The position numbers were made by a program, and so were the translations under genes. A stretch of DNA of 64,000 nt from assembly GCA_021532125.1 (NCBI GenBank), contig JADYUX010000005.1:88800-152799 (forward strand), written 5' to 3'. The DNA comes from Arcanobacterium haemolyticum. Lineage in GTDB: Bacteria > Actinomycetota > Actinomycetes > Actinomycetales > Actinomycetaceae. This document shows positions 54,086 through 63,387 of this stretch, in pieces. The notes under the pieces are model-generated. The model ran no database searches and was not told the DNA's origin. It saw only the letters and a program-made list of their open reading frames with translations. Each line of letters starts with the position of its first letter. Position 1 is the first letter of the stretch.

Positions 54086-54694
54086 CTACGCTGCGGAACG
54101 CTCGCGTGCAGCCTTCACCACGGCATAGATGCCAACACCCATCGTGTCAGCAACAATGTCGGCATCCAGCCCGTGCTCCATCTGCTTGAAAGCTTCGAAG
54201 ATGACAGCACGCGTGTATGCCGCCCACAGATCGGCATGATCAACACCGATACGTTCCCAACATTGGAGAATAAAAGCATCAATACGACGGTGAACATCGG
54301 TAACATTCCCCATCGTCGCCGCACGCTGACGCGGATTTCCACCCTCACCCATGAGCTTCATCAGCCACCCATGCGAGGCACGTTTCGACTGCAGCAACGA
54401 TGCTTTAGCGAACTCAACAAGCTGCTCTTCGGGAGTAGCGTCCAGATCAATATGCTGGAAAATCGCTTCACCCCAACGCGGAATATGCTGTTCAAGCGCG
54501 AGAAGTTTGAGGTCTTCTACCGAATCGACATACCGATAAATGGAATTGCGTTTGATCCCCACAGCGGTCGCCACCGAACTAGCGGTCAAACCACTTGGGC
54601 CCGTTTCACGGAGGATACGTTCAGCAGCTTCTACGAGCTGGGCTTTGACCATCGCATGATGTTCTTTCACAGTGGGTGCTGCAATCTTCGGCAC
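54086..54694 (-). CDS. TetR-family transcriptional regulator
   Basis: 202 residues after GAAAGGAG. The helix-turn-helix is ILRETGPSGLTASSVATAVGIKRNSIYRYV (about 28-57); the C-terminal half is a TetR ligand domain with QRAATMGNVTDVHRRIDAFIL. Its neighbours (ddh and a HAD gene) give no target hint. An 80-base spacer before it may contain its operator, but no clear palindrome is seen. Confidence 0.88.
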   Translation of the reverse strand: MPKIAAPTVKEHHAMVKAQLVEAAERILRETGPSGLTASSVATAVGIKRNSIYRYVDSVEDLKLLALEQHIPRWGEAIFQHIDLDATPEEQLVEFAKASLLQSKRASHGWLMKLMGEGGNPRQRAATMGNVTDVHRRIDAFILQCWERIGVDHADLWAAYTRAVIFEAFKQMEHGLDADIVADTMGVGIYAVVKAARERSAA

Positions 54695-54790
54695 CGCTCG
54701 CTCCTTTCACCTACTGATCGATATACGTCCCTGTAGACCGGCAATTTTACCGTACTGCTAAGTGCAATCGTGAGGAAAACTGTAGCCCCA

Positions 54791-55624
54791 TCAGGAAAGC
54801 AAACCGAGACGTTCAAATGCTTTCGCGAGGCCGTCGTCGTTAATGGGTGCTGTAACCCAACTCGCGGTGGCTTTCGCTTCGTCGGTGCCATTACCCATCG
54901 CGACGCTCGTTCCTGCCGCAGCGAGCATCTCGATGTCGTTCGCGGAATCGCCAATCGCGATCGCTTCACTCACGGGCACTCCGAAATAGTCGCAAATGGC
55001 GCGCATCCCGACGGCCTTATTCATTCCGGCATCCGAGAGCTCGCCTGTGTAGCCTTCCGCCGAGGCGACCGACCCATCAACAATCGTGTAGCGATCACCG
55101 AAATGTGCCCGAGCGCCGTCAAGATCCACTCCACATGAGACGGGGAGAATAAACGTGACTTTCTGCGCTGTCTCTGGGACACCTTCACGCACATGCGGGA
55201 GGACTTGTTCAGCGAAAGCCGACCAGTCTCCCGCTTCGCTCCCATTCACTCCACCCTGCGTGAACTTTGCGAGGAATCCAGGCGATTCATTGAGAGATTC
55301 AGAGGACTGCCAGAACCAATCTGCACCCAAATTATCGAGCCAGTCAGTAATTTCTTGGACAGCTTCCCTCGGCAAGTGGCGGTCAAGGATAACCTTGTCG
55401 CCCACCGCGGCATAGGCGCCATTTCCGCCGACGAAGGCTTCAAACCCGAGGTCACGAAGCCAGGGGTAAATCTCAAACTTCGACCGCCCCGTGCAGAGGA
55501 CCAGGCGATGCCCACGCTCGCGAGCGCGGCCAAGCGCCTCGCGTGCAGAATCAGGGAGATTCTGGTTGTGGTCGATGAGTGTGCCGTCAACGTCTAGGAA
55601 AATAATTCGCCTCACAGCCTCCAT
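54791..55624 (-). CDS. HAD-superfamily phosphatase (Cof type)
   Basis: 277 residues from MEAVRRIIFLDVDGTLID. Motif I is FLDVDGTLIDHNQ; motif II LVLCTGRSKFEIYP; motif IV GDSANDIEMLAAAGTSVAMGNG with the family lysine upstream in NKAVGMRAI. A C2-type cap (about 90-190) lies between. Dephosphorylates small sugar or cofactor phosphates. Possibly followed by the TetR gene in one unit (96 bases apart). Confidence 0.9.
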   Translation of the reverse strand: MEAVRRIIFLDVDGTLIDHNQNLPDSAREALGRARERGHRLVLCTGRSKFEIYPWLRDLGFEAFVGGNGAYAAVGDKVILDRHLPREAVQEITDWLDNLGADWFWQSSESLNESPGFLAKFTQGGVNGSEAGDWSAFAEQVLPHVREGVPETAQKVTFILPVSCGVDLDGARAHFGDRYTIVDGSVASAEGYTGELSDAGMNKAVGMRAICDYFGVPVSEAIAIGDSANDIEMLAAAGTSVAMGNGTDEAKATASWVTAPINDDGLAKAFERLGLLS

Positions 55625-55914
55625 TTTCCCAGAAAAGCAGGGATATCCCTAGATCCTGACAAAACTAGCGAGTGATATAACAGCCATCGCGCCAGTTTTC
55701 TCACTCGTACCTGCTGTGGGCTTTGGATGCGGCGTGTGGGGCATGCGGAGCTATCTACGGTGACCTCGTGGGCGACGAAGTACGATGTGTGCGGTGGTCG
55801 GTCCTGGGGATGGGATGTCAACCGCGCTTGGGTGCCAATTAGTTGGGTGCCGCGGTAGTTTCTCGTGCCTCGGTTGTTTCGTGCCTCGACCCTTTCACGC
55901 CCCGCCCCTTGCGT
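55625..55914. other. Gene-free spacer
   Basis: No gene with normal codon use between the HAD gene and the palindromic repeat; no other structure seen. Confidence 0.4.
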
Positions 55915-55979
55915 GCCGGCGCAGGCAACACCCACCTGGCGCACTCCACCGCCCCCGCTTTTCGGTGTTCACTGCGCCA
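55915..55979 (+). repeat. Dispersed palindromic repeat, copy 3
   Basis: The 43-nt core (55937-55979) starts TGGCGCAC and ends CTGCGCCA; the half-motif GCCGGCGCA (55915-55923) is 13 bases upstream. Confidence 0.75.
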
Positions 55980-55990
55980 GACGCAGAAAC

Positions 55991-56184
55991 TGGCGGGAGA
56001 GGGAGTAGAGGCATGGCGGACCGAACACGTGGCCTGCCAGGCTCACAGCAACTCCCCACGGGCAACACTGCCGACCTGAGCACTACACCAAGGTCACCAA
56101 GCTGGGTGACTCTCCACAGGCAACGCGGCGTACGTCACCAAAAGGTTTCCACTGGTAGCTTTGGCGGGAGAGAATAGGGGCATG
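55991..56184 (+). repeat. Duplicated leader sequence TGGCGGGAGAG...GGCATG
   Basis: TGGCGGGAGAGGGAGTAG followed by AGGCATG at 55991-56015, and TGGCGGGAGAGAATAGG with GGCATG at 56162-56184. The second leads into the 458-residue gene. The first opens a 54-codon frame (56013-56177) of doubtful reality, so it may be a relic of the same promoter/leader. Confidence 0.45.
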
Positions 56185-57558
56185 TCTGACGTGACTGGTA
56201 TGGAATGGGCACTGGAGATCGCATCACAACACCCGGATTTGGCAGGCGCGTTCGTTCATGCCGACGGTGAATGGCTTGAGGCCATTCTTCCTGATCAGCG
56301 CACGTTGCGTTTCCGCCCGATGGAGATGATCGATTTCAGTGCCGCGGAGGAAAAACGGCGCGTGGTGTTTCATCGTCTTCTCTCAATCGCTGTGAAGATG
56401 GCCGCGTCCTCCCCTGTGGAGGAAGTCGGTGATGAGGAGACTCCTGACGAACACATGGATTTTGGCCCTCGTCAGCGCTTGCATCTGCCCCATCGCCCGA
56501 ACGAGTTTTTGTCGTCGAAGAATTATGTGGATGTCCCGGATCCTCACGATTCAGGCGTTTCGTCGGATCCTGACCAGGCACTGCCTATTGTCCGGGCGGC
56601 TGATTATTTCTTCATGTCGCACAATTACGAGCAGAGCGATTCGATCGTCTATGTGCCGATCACGGAGTTTATTGGTGTCGGTTTAGCGACGGATACGCCT
56701 GACACCATCGAGCCGGTCTATTATTCGGATTTGACTGAGCGCGAGGCCGCTTCGCCACTGGGTTCCATGTTCGCCTCCTCTGTGACAGCTCTGCGCCAAC
56801 TCAATATGAGAGATCGTGCGTCAGGCCTTGAACTTGGTGTGACTCGTGTAGGCGGCGCTGAGGTTTATGTTTTTGCGGGGCCGACGAATTACGAATCGTC
56901 GTGGTTTGTTGATGTCGATATGGCGCGTCTCGTCTCTGATTCTTTACGTGACGAACATGGCGGCAACGCGGTTCCGCTGTTTGTTCCGGCGACTCGCACG
57001 CACATGTTCGTCGTTATGGATAACGATCCCGGAATCGTGGATATCTTCCGTAGTTTGCGTGGCCTCGACCGCCACCCCGATGTTATTTATCCACTCCCGC
57101 ACACGTGCGCGGCTGATGGGTGGAAGGAATGGATACCGTTCCCCGATCATCCAGCGGCGGCTATTTTGTCGGAACTTCGTGCGCTGAACCGGTCGCGGAT
57201 ATATCGGCAGCAGGCGAAAATGATCGCACAATGGCCGACGGGTCTCGGCTCATGTAAAGAGTTTTCCGTCGTGCGGGATTCGCACCGCGAGTATGTTTCG
57301 TACACTCAGTGGAGCAGTAACGATAACGTCGGCTCTATTCCTCTCGCCGATTATGTGACGTTTATTCGTGAGCCTCGTTCCCTTCCGTGGGAGAGCGCAC
57401 CACGCGAATCGATTTCCGTTCCGTTGTCGGCGGCGACGAGCATGTGGGACGGCTTCACCCCTATTAGCGGGGTGTGGCCTCCCCGCTACGAAGTACATGG
57501 TTTCCCTGGCGACGACGTTCTGGAGCGTTTGCGGGAAGTCGCCGAGCTTGAAGGCTAA
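56182..57558 (+). CDS. Hypothetical protein (458 residues)
   Basis: Starts MSDVTGMEWALEIASQ after AATAGGGG. No signal peptide or membrane helix; acidic, cytosolic. The stretch LELGVTRVGGAEVYVFAGP followed by AVPLFVPATRTHMFVVMDNDPG faintly recalls the DUF1444-type proteins that handle a small-molecule or peptide ligand; this is a weak resemblance. The C-terminal part (ISGVWPPRYEVHGFPGDD) is Pro/Trp-rich. It faces tgt convergently. No function is assigned. Confidence 0.7.
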   Translation: MSDVTGMEWALEIASQHPDLAGAFVHADGEWLEAILPDQRTLRFRPMEMIDFSAAEEKRRVVFHRLLSIAVKMAASSPVEEVGDEETPDEHMDFGPRQRLHLPHRPNEFLSSKNYVDVPDPHDSGVSSDPDQALPIVRAADYFFMSHNYEQSDSIVYVPITEFIGVGLATDTPDTIEPVYYSDLTEREAASPLGSMFASSVTALRQLNMRDRASGLELGVTRVGGAEVYVFAGPTNYESSWFVDVDMARLVSDSLRDEHGGNAVPLFVPATRTHMFVVMDNDPGIVDIFRSLRGLDRHPDVIYPLPHTCAADGWKEWIPFPDHPAAAILSELRALNRSRIYRQQAKMIAQWPTGLGSCKEFSVVRDSHREYVSYTQWSSNDNVGSIPLADYVTFIREPRSLPWESAPRESISVPLSAATSMWDGFTPISGVWPPRYEVHGFPGDDVLERLREVAELEG

Positions 57559-57660
57559 GCCCAGCCCATAGCTGTCTCGTCGTCCGCGCCCTGCCGTCGA
57601 CGACGAGGCACCTCCGCTACCGCTACTTCTTCCGCGGGGCTACTTCGTCCACGGGTGCCG

Positions 57661-58920
57661 CTACTTTTTCTTCGCGTAGAAACGGCCGAGGGTCTCGGCT
57701 TTGAACTCGGTGTAGTCGCCGCGTTCCATGGCTGCACGAATATCGTCGACGAGGTGAACGGTGAAGTACTCGTTGTGAATCGTAGCGAGGGTGGATGAAA
57801 TCATTTCCTTCGCTTTGAAAGTGTGATGGAGGTACGCCTTCGTGTAATGCGTGCAGGTGTAGCAGCCACAGCCTTCAACGAGGGGCGAGAAATCACGCTT
57901 AAATTCGGCGCGCGTCACGTTAAATCTCCCGTCGGGCGAGTAGATCGCCGCATTGCGGGCAACTCGCGAGGGATTAACGCAATCGAAAGTATCGGCGCCG
58001 GCCTCAACTGCTGCAAAGAAGTCGTTGGGTTCGGAGATGCCGAGAAGGTGGCGGGCACGATCCTCGGGAAGTTCGTCCGTCACCCACGAACAGATCGTCC
58101 CAAGATTCTCCTTTTCGAGAGCACCGCCAATGCCGAAGCCGTCGAACACTTGGCCGTCCACTTCCATTGAGCCGAGATCGCGCGCAGCCTTGCGGCGCAG
58201 ATCTTCATACTGTGCTCCCTGAAGCACACCGAAAAGCTGCTGATATGGCTTTCCTTCACGGTCAGCCGTGAGTTGCCGGTGTGCGGCGAGGCATCGTATC
58301 GCCCACAAGCGCGTGCGTTCGAGAGCTTCCTCCTGGTAGCCACGCGAATTAAGGAGCGTGGTGAGTTCGTCGAATGCGAAGATGATGTCGGCGCCGAGCT
58401 CATGTTGGATCCGCATGGAGATTTCCGGCGTGAAGCGGTGGAGGTCGCCGTTGAGATGCGAACGGAACCACACTCCGTCGTCGTCCACGTTAGCGAGGCG
58501 TTCCTTCGAGGGCGCCACCTCAGTATCGGCGCGGCCCGAGCCAGAGAATTCTTCCGAAAGCACCTTCTTGAAACCTGATCCAAGGGAGAGGACCTGGAAA
58601 CCGCCCGAATCCGTGTATGTGGGGCCTTGCCAGTTCATGAAAGAGCCGAGGCCACCTGCTTCGTCGACAATATCCGAGCCAGGTTGCAGGTACAGGTGGT
58701 AGGCGTTCGCCAAAACGGCTTGGGCCCCTACCTCTTTCACTGATTCGGGGAGCACCGCCTTGACGGTAGCCTTCGTCCCCACAGGGATGAAGGCGGGCGT
58801 GTGAATATCACCATGCGGGGTGTGGATGACGCCGGTGCGGCCGAGCGGCCGATCGGAGTTCGCACCGATGCGGCCAGCTTCCAGACGGGTTCCTACCGTA
58901 AATCCTGTCTGCACATTCAC
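57661..58920 (-). CDS. tgt: tRNA-guanine transglycosylase (queuine tRNA-ribosyltransferase)
   Basis: 419 residues. Swaps guanine 34 in GUN anticodons for queuine or preQ1. Catalytic motifs: YTDSGGFQVLSLG (Asp nucleophile region), the second Asp in TFDCVNPSRVAR, and the zinc site GCGCYTCTHYTKAYLHH (Cys-x-Cys-x-x-Cys ... His). HTPAFIPVGTKATVKAV is the usual start of the barrel. The queuosine-precursor transporter is the next gene upstream on the same strand (82 bases), so base salvage is likely. No queuosine biosynthesis genes occur in this window. Confidence 0.96.
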   Translation of the reverse strand: MNVQTGFTVGTRLEAGRIGANSDRPLGRTGVIHTPHGDIHTPAFIPVGTKATVKAVLPESVKEVGAQAVLANAYHLYLQPGSDIVDEAGGLGSFMNWQGPTYTDSGGFQVLSLGSGFKKVLSEEFSGSGRADTEVAPSKERLANVDDDGVWFRSHLNGDLHRFTPEISMRIQHELGADIIFAFDELTTLLNSRGYQEEALERTRLWAIRCLAAHRQLTADREGKPYQQLFGVLQGAQYEDLRRKAARDLGSMEVDGQVFDGFGIGGALEKENLGTICSWVTDELPEDRARHLLGISEPNDFFAAVEAGADTFDCVNPSRVARNAAIYSPDGRFNVTRAEFKRDFSPLVEGCGCYTCTHYTKAYLHHTFKAKEMISSTLATIHNEYFTVHLVDDIRAAMERGDYTEFKAETLGRFYAKKK

Positions 58921-58970
58921 TCCTTTTCCCGCACCTCCGGCGGCCTCATTCCGACATGTGGCGAGTGTAG

Positions 58971-58995
58971 CCCGCCCGCGTTATCCACGGGCGGG
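58971..58995 (-). terminator. Stem-loop between the transporter and tgt
   Basis: CCCGCCCG (58971-58978) pairs with CGGGCGGG (58988-58995); it lies 50 bases before the tgt ATG and could attenuate or stabilise the message. Confidence 0.5.
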
Positions 58996-59002
58996 CGCCT
59001 CG

Positions 59003-59722
59003 TCAATTCTCGTCCGTGCCCTTGACGGCTTCGATACGCTTAACCCATCCCACCACAACGTACGTCAGTGGGAGAAGGACAGCCTCCACGCCCACCTTGT
59101 ACACGTAGCCAACAATCATAAGGTTGAGGATTGTTGAGAATGGCACAACACCAATCCACGCGATAAGGCAGAACAGAGCGGTATCTGCCGCCTCGCCGAC
59201 AACTGTGGAGCCGAGCAGACGTGCCCACAAATGCTTCTCGCCCCAACGCTCCTTGATTTTGACGAGCACGTACGAGTTGAGGAGTTGGCCCGCAAGGTAG
59301 CCGATGATCGAGGCGGCGACGAAACGCGGAACCACACCAAGAACTGCCGCAAACGCCTCCTGCCCCGTGTAGTCCGCAGCCGGAGGAGCGATCTGAACCA
59401 GCCAGAACGTCAGCGACGCGACAAGCTGCACCGCGAAACCCACAAGAATCGTGCGGCGAGCAAAACGGAAGCCATACACCTCAGAGAGGACGTCACCGAG
59501 GATGTACGTGAGTGGGAAAAGAATCGCGCCGCCATCGAAAACGAGATCGAGCGGGCCGACACCCACCTCGATCAGCTTCGTCGCAGCGATATTCGAGAGA
59601 AGAAGAAATGCCACGAAGCACACCGCGATAATGTCGTAGATACCACGCGTTGGAATCTTTGCAGTACGTACAGGCGCAGCGGTTGCTTCGGTAAGAGTCG
59701 ATTCACGACGATCGGCAGGCAT
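59003..59722 (-). CDS. Queuosine precursor transporter (YhhQ/QPTR family)
   Basis: 239 residues with about six helices; the N-terminal TRGIYDIIAVCFVAFLLLSN and LDLVFDGGAILFPLTYILGDVLSEVYGF are the Vut_1 (PF02592) family signature, then YVLVKIKERWGEKHLWARLLGSTVVGEAADTALF. Members import queuine or preQ1/preQ0. It precedes tgt. The -10 TATAAT at 59790-59795 lies about 68 bases before the ATG, with a small hairpin in the leader. Confidence 0.92.
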   Translation of the reverse strand: MPADRRESTLTEATAAPVRTAKIPTRGIYDIIAVCFVAFLLLSNIAATKLIEVGVGPLDLVFDGGAILFPLTYILGDVLSEVYGFRFARRTILVGFAVQLVASLTFWLVQIAPPAADYTGQEAFAAVLGVVPRFVAASIIGYLAGQLLNSYVLVKIKERWGEKHLWARLLGSTVVGEAADTALFCLIAWIGVVPFSTILNLMIVGYVYKVGVEAVLLPLTYVVVGWVKRIEAVKGTDEN

Positions 59723-59752
59723 AGTTCACCCCAAGAAGATAACGAAAACTAC

Positions 59753-59795
59753 CCCGCGTCCTGCCACCACGCGGGCTTTACAGCCGACGATTATA
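59753..59795 (-). promoter_or_regulatory. -10 box and leader hairpin of the transporter/tgt operon
   Basis: TATAAT at 59795-59790 (minus strand) and a 7-bp stem CCCGCGT/ACGCGGG at 59753-59775. No matching -35 is seen and the leader does not fit the preQ1-I or -II riboswitch patterns that I know. Confidence 0.4.
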
Positions 59796-59841
59796 TCTGA
59801 CGACGAAGTAGCGCGTCCCGAACCGGTGGGTCAGTGACGTG

Positions 59842-60678
59842 TCAGAACTGGATGCGCAACACCGGCGAACCGTCTGTGGGGCTCGTGGCCTGCGCGAGCG
59901 GAAGATGCTCACCCTCACGGAAACCAACCGTCTGCCCCGGCATGAGTTGTGCACCCGACGCAATGATGTAATCCGCGGTCGCTACAAGAAGGGTGTAAAG
60001 CTCCTCATCCGACTTCGTCGAATCCACAATCTCCATGTCCAAATGTCCGAAAAGCGGCAGACCAAAAGTACGCCCATGCGCCAGGTCCGGACGGAATGTG
60101 CGAACGGCAACCCAGAGCGGCAGTGGCGCCTGACCGTGAGCTAGGGAATCAGCAAGCTCCGTCACCATCTGGGGCGGCTGTACGACGCCGAACTCCTGGC
60201 GGAACACCCCAACCGCAGCATCTTCACGCATGAGGGAATCAAGCAACTGCGTGAGAACCGTATGTGCGCGGACCATCCCCGCTCGGCGTTTCGCTGCCTC
60301 GTCGTCAAAGCTCGGAACAGGCTGATTACTGGACGACGAAGCACCGTCCTCATCCGTAGGTGGGACAAAGCACGTGATCGCAACGTGGAACGTGTGCGGG
60401 GGAAGTGCGCCTCGCTCCACCTGCATCGCACCTGGAACCGGCGTCATCATGACGACGATCCCGTCCTGCGTGTAATGAAGAATTCGCCCGGCAGGTGATC
60501 CTGGCCCCGCACTTCCGGCTGGAACCTCATCCCACACCGGCGCTACCTCTACATTCCAGAGAGCCTTCAGGCGCGCCACTGCGGCTTCAACGTCGATCGG
60601 CGCCGAATACAACGCAGCCACCGATAAAAACTCAGGCGCAAGCGGATGAATCATACTTGCGGGAATCTGCTCACTCAC
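59842..60678 (-). CDS. DUF4261 family protein
   Basis: 278 residues starting at a GTG after GGAGGG; an open frame continues 17 codons further. VTELADSLAHGQAPLPLWVAV and FGHLDMEIV match the DUF4261 family (PF14080 from memory). The N-terminal part contains AALYSAPIDVEAAVARLKA and an insert of SSSSNQPVP. It is cytosolic with no known function. The segment GQTVGFREGEHLPLA ends the domain. Confidence 0.75.
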   Translation of the reverse strand: MSEQIPASMIHPLAPEFLSVAALYSAPIDVEAAVARLKALWNVEVAPVWDEVPAGSAGPGSPAGRILHYTQDGIVVMMTPVPGAMQVERGALPPHTFHVAITCFVPPTDEDGASSSSNQPVPSFDDEAAKRRAGMVRAHTVLTQLLDSLMREDAAVGVFRQEFGVVQPPQMVTELADSLAHGQAPLPLWVAVRTFRPDLAHGRTFGLPLFGHLDMEIVDSTKSDEELYTLLVATADYIIASGAQLMPGQTVGFREGEHLPLAQATSPTDGSPVLRIQF

Positions 60679-61192
60679 GGAACCCTCCATCATGTCTCGC
60701 CACCGCCACCTACCACGCGGCGGCCACACGACTCAAACACACAGCCCTCGTACAGCTAGGGCGCAGGCCGAACCCGGACATACGCGCTGTTTCGCCGGAG
60801 CGTATGTACCACCGGGACGTACCATCGGGACGACGAACGTCGCCGAGTGCAGCATACCCATACCCAGACCATCATGGACACGTGCCTCCGCTCACGGCGC
60901 AGCCAACTACCCCGGCTCACGTGCGTTCACATATAAACCGGGTGGCGCGAGAACAAGCCCGACACCACCCGGTTACTGGCAGGACTTACACATCAACCAT
61001 CGCTCACCTCGACGGGACGGGCCTACCATGCGCACGCCAGCACAAACACCAGCGGCGCAAGCATATGAAACAGAAACGAGAAACACCCACCACACAAGCG
61101 ACAAGCACCCTCGCCCCGCAATGTGTAGACATTCTAATCCAGAATCACAGATACGTCAGCAAAATAGCGAATCCAAGGTGCTCCGCCTCCGC
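60679..61192. other. Gene-free spacer with one hairpin
   Basis: AACCGGGTGG (60936-60945) pairs with CCACCCGGTT (60965-60974). Open frames on the plus strand are Thr/His/Pro-rich shadows. No gene is supported. Confidence 0.5.
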
Positions 61193-61948
61193 CTAACGGC
61201 GAGGACCACGCAAATCCATGAAATGCGGGCCACGAGCTTCCAATTCAAGCTCCCACATGTGGCTCCACTGGCGCCACGGCTCCTTCGACAAATAATCATT
61301 CGTGAAGCGAAGATCCTCTGTTACTTCCGTCGTACAAAACTCTGGAATCTTCAGATCGACCACCGGCGCAAGGCGCTCACACTCCGCCACAATGAGGCCA
61401 CGATTCTGACCCCCAAACACGTCGAACTCCCAACCATCTTCGTCGTACCACAACGAATACCGATTCTTCAGAATCACATTCGACGAACGACGAAGAATCT
61501 GCACCGCCACATCAATATCCAGCTCCGACTCCATCTCATACCGCTCGCCCGCAATACCCGGAGATTTCACCGCGATCGTCGCTCGCACCACACCAGCACC
61601 AGCACCAGCACCAGCACCAGCACCAGCACCAGCACCAGCAGGCGACGATACATCGCTAGACGGGGACGACGACGATCCCTCGTCGTTCACAACACGAAGC
61701 AAACGTGATAACACCCGGCGCTCATACGCACCCTGGAAATCAACTTCCTCATCAAACGGAGGGAACTCCACCGCGCGATCCGGGAACGTCAAACGCACGC
61801 GAACCGCATACCCATCCACTGCAAACAAATACGCCTGCGCAATCACCTGCCGCGACCCGTGCTCAAGAACATCACCCGGCACATCACGCACAAAAAACTT
61901 GCGTTCAAACTCAAATGACAGTTCTTCCGGCTCGATGTTCTCACTCAT
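61193..61948 (-). CDS. CYTH-domain protein with Ala-Gly microsatellite
   Basis: 251 residues from MSENIEPEEL. The family motif EFERKFFV (ExExK type) is at residues about 13-20 and RVRLTF, ATIAVKSPG and LKNRY follow, the strands of the CYTH tunnel that bind triphosphates with metals. Acidic insert segments and an (Ala-Gly)8 run lie at about residues 102-119, between strands. CYTH proteins are adenylate cyclases or triphosphatases; the role here is unknown. The start has no ribosome site. It is divergent from ilvA (69 bases between starts). Confidence 0.85.
   Translation of the reverse strand: MSENIEPEELSFEFERKFFVRDVPGDVLEHGSRQVIAQAYLFAVDGYAVRVRLTFPDRAVEFPPFDEEVDFQGAYERRVLSRLLRVVNDEGSSSSPSSDVSSPAGAGAGAGAGAGAGAGVVRATIAVKSPGIAGERYEMESELDIDVAVQILRRSSNVILKNRYSLWYDEDGWEFDVFGGQNRGLIVAECERLAPVVDLKIPEFCTTEVTEDLRFTNDYLSKEPWRQWSHMWELELEARGPHFMDLRGPRR
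61591..61640. repeat. Hexanucleotide microsatellite (CACCAG)n in the CYTH gene
   Basis: Eight units of CACCAG and part of a ninth, in frame, coding for alternating Ala-Gly on the minus strand. Confidence 0.9.
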
Positions 61949-62017
61949 GAAAACAACCATACGAACAACCAGCGGACTCCCTAGAGCTAACGCGCCCACA
62001 ACAGGCACACTTACCTT

Positions 62018-63271
62018 ATGGAACGCGCACTACCCACTGGCGTCGATGTCGTCGTCGCCGCACAAACCCTCGGAAATACCGTCCGCCACACGCCGCTCGA
62101 TCTCTCACTGCGGCTGTCCGGAATTCGTCGCCAAAGCGTCTACCTCAAACGAGAAGATGTCCAAGTCGGACGCTCATACAAAGTACGCGGCGCCTACAAC
62201 TTCATCTCATCCCTTACCGAAGCCGAACGCGAAGCCGGAATCGTCTGCGCATCCGCAGGGAATCATGCCCAAGGCGTAGCATTCGCCTGCCGGCAGCTAC
62301 GCATCCACGGCAAAGTGTTCCTCCCCTCAACGACGCCGCGGCAAAAGCGTGCACGCATCCGCGACATCGGCGGCCAATGGGTCGAGCAAATCGTCGGCGG
62401 AGGAACCTTCGACGAAGCCTCCCGCGCAGCCCAAGCATGGGCCAGCGAACACGGCGCCACCTACGTACACCCCTTCGACGACCCCCGCACAATCGCCGGC
62501 CAAGGTACTGTCGTCAAAGAGATCTTTGAGCAAGCATCCGAAGCCCCCACGAGCGTCGTCGTACCGGTTGGAGGTGGCGGGCTCCTCGCCGGAACTGCCA
62601 TCTGGCTCCGCACATTCCACCCCGAGGTGCGCATCATCGGAGTTGAAGCAGCAGGTGCCGCCTCCATGCGCGCCGCACTCGACAACGGCTCCCCCGTCAC
62701 CCTCGATAAAATCGACGCGTTCGCAGATGGAACCGCCGTGGCCCGCGCCGGCGACATCACCTACCAGATCGCCCGCGATCTCGTCGATGACATCATCTCC
62801 ATCCCCGAAGGCGCCATCTGCACCGAAATGCTCGACCTCTACCAAGTCGAAGGCATCATCGCTGAACCCGCAGGAGCAATCGCCAGCGCAGCCGTTGCTC
62901 GATTCCTCCCCGACCTGCCCGAAGGGCCGATCGCCTGCATCGTCTCAGGCGGGAATAACGACGTCTCACGCTACGACGACATCGTCGAACGCTCCCTCGT
63001 CTACGAAGGCCTCCGCCATTACTTCCTCGTGACATTCCCGCAAGAACCCGGCGCGCTGCGTCACTTCCTCAACCAAGTACTCGGCGACGGCGACGACATT
63101 GTCCTTTTCGAGTACACCAAGAAGAACAACCGTGAAACCGGCCCGGCGCTCGTCGGTATCGAAATCGACTCCCCCGAGAATCTCAGCGGACTGCTCGATC
63201 GCATGAATGCCTCCCCGATCCAGGTGGAGAAACTCGAACCCGACACTCCGGCGTTCTCCTTCCTCCTTTAA
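62018..63271 (+). CDS. ilvA: Threonine ammonia-lyase
   Basis: 417 residues. PLP enzyme that turns threonine into 2-oxobutanoate for isoleucine. The PLP lysine is in GRSYKVRGAYNF, the glycine loop in VPVGGGGLLAG, and ASAGNHAQGVAFA and SGGNND are family hallmarks. A single C-terminal ACT-like domain (about 335-417, SLVYEGLRHYFLVTFPQEPGALRHF) gives the shorter, one-ACT form. The start lies at an ATG right after ACCTT, without a classical ribosome site. Convergent neighbours are absent; a tRNA-Arg follows. Confidence 0.95.
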   Translation: MERALPTGVDVVVAAQTLGNTVRHTPLDLSLRLSGIRRQSVYLKREDVQVGRSYKVRGAYNFISSLTEAEREAGIVCASAGNHAQGVAFACRQLRIHGKVFLPSTTPRQKRARIRDIGGQWVEQIVGGGTFDEASRAAQAWASEHGATYVHPFDDPRTIAGQGTVVKEIFEQASEAPTSVVVPVGGGGLLAGTAIWLRTFHPEVRIIGVEAAGAASMRAALDNGSPVTLDKIDAFADGTAVARAGDITYQIARDLVDDIISIPEGAICTEMLDLYQVEGIIAEPAGAIASAAVARFLPDLPEGPIACIVSGGNNDVSRYDDIVERSLVYEGLRHYFLVTFPQEPGALRHFLNQVLGDGDDIVLFEYTKKNNRETGPALVGIEIDSPENLSGLLDRMNASPIQVEKLEPDTPAFSFLL

Positions 63272-63387
63272 GGAGGTGACGGTTGTGCGCGACGTGTGAC
63301 CTCCACCTCTGTGTCTGGGAACACGCTTCACCGGGTTGGCCATGCCGACGTAACCGTTGTAAGCTGTTATGCGTCCTTGATGGACAT

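Noticed and set aside
59723..59795. preQ1 riboswitch before the transporter
   Set aside because: No match to the short preQ1-I pattern or to the type II layout; only a simple hairpin is seen.
60692..61708. A 338-codon plus-strand frame with Ser-Thr repeats
   Set aside because: The repeats are the CACCAG microsatellite read in the wrong frame; the CYTH gene is on the minus strand.
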